The position numbers were made by a program, and so were the translations under genes. Positions 61,556-64,000 of a stretch of 64,000 nt of DNA are shown here, one piece after another. The DNA lies in assembly GCF_004363005.1 (NCBI RefSeq), contig NZ_SNYH01000006.1:62001-126000 (forward strand), read 5' to 3'. Position 1 is the stretch's first letter. Each line of letters opens with the position of its first letter. Source of the stretch: Tenacibaculum caenipelagi. GTDB lineage: Bacteria; Bacteroidota; Bacteroidia; Flavobacteriales; Flavobacteriaceae. The notes under the pieces are model-generated. The model was not told where the DNA came from. It did not search any database and was given only the letters and a program-made list of their open reading frames with translations.

Positions 61556-61752
61556 TTTTCCCACAGTTTAAATTGTCTTACGTATTCAATTGATTCTTCA
61601 GCTTGTGGAATTGCTTCTTTAATGTGTTTGTGTAAATCCTCGAATTCCGCTGCTGTTTTTGTCCCGTCGAAATATTCATTCACTAAACAAATCAAATGAC
61701 TTGCAGGAGAAAGTTTGTTTCTGATATCAGCTAATAAATCTTCGTTACTCAT
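61552..61752 (-). CDS. Small helical protein (66 aa)
   Basis: Mostly helical and acidic (MSNEDLLADIRNKLSPASHL), with a FDGTKTAAEFEDLHKHIKEA middle. Similar short helical proteins are common in prophages but carry no known function. Its stop overlaps the next start (ATGA). Confidence 0.6.
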   Translation of the reverse strand: MSNEDLLADIRNKLSPASHLICLVNEYFDGTKTAAEFEDLHKHIKEAIPQAEESIEYVRQFKLWEK

Positions 61753-61763
61753 AATTTCTACAG

Positions 61764-61961
61764 TTAATTAATTAGTTTAAATCCAAATTCATCTTCCCAT
61801 TTGGTTGCTGACCACTTGCCAAAATTGCTTGTTGTATATTCACCATCCCAAATGTGAATAGCCCCATCAACATTTCCATATTCATCTACTTCTAAATCTG
61901 AATCAAATTCAACACTTATAACTTTAGCATACTTTTTTTCATTTGTTACTTTTATTTTCAT
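61764..61961 (-). CDS. Small beta-rich protein (65 aa)
   Basis: Strand-rich with acidic loops (AKVISVEFDSDLEVDEYGNV, IHIWDGEYTTSNFGKWSATK). Function not recognised. Preceded by hairpin 7 at 15 nt, and followed by TAACTGTAG. Confidence 0.6.
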   Translation of the reverse strand: MKIKVTNEKKYAKVISVEFDSDLEVDEYGNVDGAIHIWDGEYTTSNFGKWSATKWEDEFGFKLIN

Positions 61962-61976
61962 AATGTCTAGTTTTGC

Positions 61977-61992
61977 GTAGCATGATAGCTAC
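61977..61992 (-). repeat. Junction hairpin 7 (GTAGC-N6-GCTAC)
   Basis: Loop TATCAT. The TAG stop of the membrane zinc-finger gene is inside it; ends 15 nt before the ATG at 61961. Confidence 0.75.
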
Positions 61993-62573
61993 AAGTTTTT
62001 AGGGTTTTTTATACATCTACCTTTATGCGCATTTAATGCTTGTCTTGTTCCGTATTCTTGTAAGCAATGTTCGCAAGTGGTTTGCTTTTTTTCCGCAATT
62101 TCTTGCTCGATCTTGCTCAATTCTAGCACTTGTTTGCTTTCAATCTGCTCTAGCTGGCTTATACTTTGCTCTTTTCCGCTTTTAATTAGCTGGTATTTAA
62201 CGACAAAAACACTAATTAGATTGAAACCTATAAATGCCGTAAATAGGCTTATAAAAACAAGTGTGAATAATTCGCTTTTACCATTAGAGTTAAAAACATT
62301 AAATACTAAAAGCAGCATTATAGCATCCATTATAGCAATGATATAAGAGGTGTATTTTTTTATTTCGATAACTGATACTATTAATAAAGCTGTTGAAAGT
62401 GCAGCTCCCATAACTCCTGAAGTTACAAAGCGTACTACAGTATTTGGAATTCTAGTTTCTAAAATTCCATTTAACAAAACGGATATTTTTAAAGAGTACC
62501 CAAAAATATATAATAGAACGGCGATTGAAACCGCTCTTAAACTTGTCATTTTATCCTCTAATGTGTATTTCAT
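61989..62573 (-). CDS. Membrane protein with C-terminal C2H2-like zinc finger (194 aa)
   Basis: Four hydrophobic helices (about residues 13-33, 45-68, 74-92 and 104-124) are followed by a Glu/Gln-rich coiled coil and a finger CEHCLQEYGTRQALNAHKGRC (Cys near 169 and 172, His near 185, Cys near 189). A zinc finger on the cytoplasmic end of a membrane protein is unusual for a phage. It could tether DNA or a protein to the membrane, or act in exclusion. No family recognised. Confidence 0.6.
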   Translation of the reverse strand: MKYTLEDKMTSLRAVSIAVLLYIFGYSLKISVLLNGILETRIPNTVVRFVTSGVMGAALSTALLIVSVIEIKKYTSYIIAIMDAIMLLLVFNVFNSNGKSELFTLVFISLFTAFIGFNLISVFVVKYQLIKSGKEQSISQLEQIESKQVLELSKIEQEIAEKKQTTCEHCLQEYGTRQALNAHKGRCIKNPKNL

Positions 62574-62613
62574 ACTTTGTAATAGTTTCTTATAATTTGT
62601 TTTTGTAACTCTT

Positions 62614-62949
62614 TTATTTAGCTTGGTCTATTAAGTGTATTGTGCTTTGTATGTTGAGCTTTTCAAATTCTGATTCAGACCATGAAATTTGATTGATACA
62701 GATATTTTTTAACGCCCAAGCTTCATGATATTTAAGGGTCAGTTGTATTTTATTGTTTCTGTTAATTAAACTAAGTTTTTTCTTTAGCTCTCTTTTTTTG
62801 GTTTCAAATTTGTCAGCTAGGACAACACCAATTGAAATAGCTATTTTTTGTTCTTCTCCAAATGAATTAAAAGGCAATTCATAAACTTTGTTTAAGAGAT
62901 AGCTAATAGCTAATATTTGATCTACACTGAATTTTAATACTAGTTTCAT
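62614..62949 (-). CDS. Hypothetical helical protein (111 aa)
   Basis: Helical with Lys/Leu-rich segments (LVLKFSVDQILAISYLLNKV, KRELKKKLSLINRNNKIQL) and one WALKNICINQISW patch. No family recognised. It begins 2 bp after the stop of the zinc-ribbon gene and so is clearly in the same transcript. Confidence 0.6.
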   Translation of the reverse strand: MKLVLKFSVDQILAISYLLNKVYELPFNSFGEEQKIAISIGVVLADKFETKKRELKKKLSLINRNNKIQLTLKYHEAWALKNICINQISWSESEFEKLNIQSTIHLIDQAK

Positions 62950-62951
62950 AA

Positions 62952-63263
62952 TTAAAGGCTTATACTCGTTATCAGTTGACCTGTAGTGTTGCTATAAAAG
63001 TTTACCTTGTTAGCTGCATTAGCATAAATAGACTCTTTGAATCTTCTATACATTGCGTTAACTAGTGTGTTTTCGTTTTTCCTGTTTTTGCTTAAATGGT
63101 TGTACCAAACAGGATTTACTTTTTTCCCGCCATTACTGTTAAGCTTTAAGTGACTAAACCCATTTTTTAAAAGGATCACCATTTTTAATTCACTACAATT
63201 CGGACATGTAATTTTATTGTTTGCACCGCAGCTGCATTTTTTTGATTGATTTTCTTGGTTCAT
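62952..63263 (-). CDS. Zinc-ribbon protein (103 aa)
   Basis: Two Cys pairs near the start (KCSCGANNKITCPNCSELK) form a zinc ribbon. The rest is basic (KKVNPVWYNHLSKNRKNEN), suggesting nucleic-acid binding. It could be a small phage transcription or replication factor. Family not recognised. Confidence 0.6.
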   Translation of the reverse strand: MNQENQSKKCSCGANNKITCPNCSELKMVILLKNGFSHLKLNSNGGKKVNPVWYNHLSKNRKNENTLVNAMYRRFKESIYANAANKVNFYSNTTGQLITSISL

Positions 63264-63273
63264 GTTTTTGTGT

Positions 63274-64000
63274 TTATGCTAGATTTGTGTTTTGGTTTTT
63301 TATCATATTTGGTAATAAAATTAGATAGTCATGTGGTAAATTATCCTGTACGTAATTGAATAACTGCTCTAAATTATATTGACCTGATTCATATTTTTTA
63401 ATTGCATTTGTAAGCTTCTTTAGCTCAGCCGTTTTTTTCTTTTGCACTGCTGTTTTGCGTTTTCTTTCGTTAGCAGCTGCTTCAAGATTTTTCTTTTCTT
63501 CTTTTCTTTTCTCTAGGTATTTTAAATGAGATTTCCAAACAGAATGAAGTCCATAAAATCCTAATTCATTAGATTTTACACGGGTTTTGTCAAAATATGC
63601 GTAAGGGAATAAAGTCTTAACTTCTGTGTTTTTATCAAACCAATTTTTAGCAAATTTTAATTTCCAACGGTATTCTCTTAGTTTTTTGATAATGGTTTCC
63701 TTTTGAGTGATGTTTGAAAATAATTCTTCGTTAAGTTGGTTGATGGTTTTCTTCCATTCCCCCACATAAACTGTATGATTGCGCCAAATTTTAGCTGAAG
63801 ATTTTATAAAATCTTGGATTATGATTTGCTTAAATTCATCGTTACTAACTAAGGCATATTGCTCTATTTTTAGTAAATAATCGTAGCGTAACCCTTTGTA
63901 ATTATCAAATTCCCCTGCTGCTAATTTTTCTGCGAAAGTTTTTTGATTGATTAATTTGCTTAAAAAATTATCTGAGAGTTGATTTGTTTTGCGCCCTGTT
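63274..64000 (-). CDS. Helical protein with coiled coil, 5' end beyond window (at least 242 aa)
   Basis: The frame is open from its stop at 63274 to the right edge of the window, so the N-terminus is missing. An internal GTG at 63765 is not needed as start, since the upstream reading (KLAAGEFDNYKGLRYDYLLK, IKSSAKIWRNHTVYVGEWKK) is coding-like. The product is helical with a Lys/Ala/Glu coiled coil (LEAAANERKRKTAVQKKKTA). Function not recognised; first visible gene of the array. Confidence 0.65.
   Translation of the reverse strand, partial: TGRKTNQLSDNFLSKLINQKTFAEKLAAGEFDNYKGLRYDYLLKIEQYALVSNDEFKQIIIQDFIKSSAKIWRNHTVYVGEWKKTINQLNEELFSNITQKETIIKKLREYRWKLKFAKNWFDKNTEVKTLFPYAYFDKTRVKSNELGFYGLHSVWKSHLKYLEKRKEEKKNLEAAANERKRKTAVQKKKTAELKKLTNAIKKYESGQYNLEQLFNYVQDNLPHDYLILLPNMIKNQNTNLA

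Larger units (their letters stand above)
42611..64000. mobile_element. Integrated prophage-like element in tRNA-Leu (right end outside window)
   Basis: A tyrosine integrase follows the tRNA, and from 44.1 kb onward every gene is on the minus strand. Contents are an ArdC-like/RecA-like fusion, lysis genes, a fibre-like protein, many small membrane-anchored proteins, phage-associated DUF3850 and DUF7352 genes and short zinc-binding proteins. Gene density is extreme, with overlapping starts and stops. The start is set at the tRNA as probable left attachment site. The right attachment site was not found, so at least 21 kb belong to it. Confidence 0.85.

Noticed and set aside
58820..61992. CRISPR array
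   Set aside because: Repeats are 16 bp with variable loops, spaced by whole genes of uneven length, and no cas genes are present.
58820..61992. Integron with attC sites
   Set aside because: Hairpins are far shorter than attC, lack the conserved core sites, and the integrase is of the tRNA-targeting phage type.
44104..63263. Integrative conjugative element
   Set aside because: No relaxase, coupling protein or type IV secretion gene is seen; lysis genes point to a virus. Genes beyond 64,000 could change this.

Overview
The window is AT-rich DNA from a member of the Bacteroidetes, most likely a marine Flavobacteriaceae near Tenacibaculum or Polaribacter. The genus is an inference. Support comes from Bacteroidetes-type promoters (TTG, about 19 bp, TAnnTTTG), a DnaE fused to its proofreading exonuclease, a PF14121-type porin, DUF3857 and DUF4407 proteins, and a BlaI/BlaR1 pair. 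I ran no database search; family names come from recognised motifs.

Region 1 (1-16,011, + strand) is the distal half of an extracellular contractile injection system (eCIS, the Afp/PVC/MAC/AlgoCIS type). It has the end of an upstream gene, a 1703-residue protein with PKD-like domains, a CIS tape-measure-type protein, two DUF4157 proteins that look like payloads, a TPR protein, the Afp15-type AAA+ ATPase and a zinc peptidase-like protein with a peptidoglycan-binding-like segment. One payload is joined to an OmpA-like domain. The other carries an HNH-like motif and a very long beta-repeat tail. Sheath, tube and most baseplate genes would lie left of the window.

Region 2 (16,018-42,692) is ordinary chromosome: dnaE, a cold-shock protein, rpsP-rimM, a decayed acetyltransferase, phnA, a nucleoid-associated protein, rnhB, a porin, an NhaC antiporter, a PLP sulfur-amino-acid lyase with a divergent Lrp regulator, three tandem DUF3857 proteins, a DUF4407 membrane protein, blaR1-blaI and an M20 dipeptidase. 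In the blaI promoter both the -33 and -7 elements sit inside two BlaI-type operators. The region ends with tRNA-Leu(UAG).

Region 3 (42,750 to beyond 64,000) is an integrated element in the 3' end of that tRNA. A tyrosine integrase points right and every other gene points left. The left part holds an ArdC-like metallopeptidase/RecA-like ATPase fusion, a lysis set (endolysin, holin candidate, unimolecular spanin) and a long operon of small proteins, many with one transmembrane helix at an end and a basic tail. One soluble protein of this operon has its own strong terminator. No portal, large terminase, sheath or tail tape-measure gene is visible. My reading is a prophage of a tailless, membrane-containing virus, or something that imitates one.

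The right part (58.2-63.3 kb) is an array of tiny genes. Nearly every junction from 58.6 to 62.0 kb carries a CAGTAG-like motif at the stop codon. Seven junctions also carry a GTAGC-N6-GCTAC hairpin, and six of these sit exactly 15 or 16 nt before the next start codon. A DUF7352-type gene is present three times as near-identical 276-bp units bounded by this motif, and one hairpin-bounded slot holds no gene. This modular array is the most novel-looking feature of the window.
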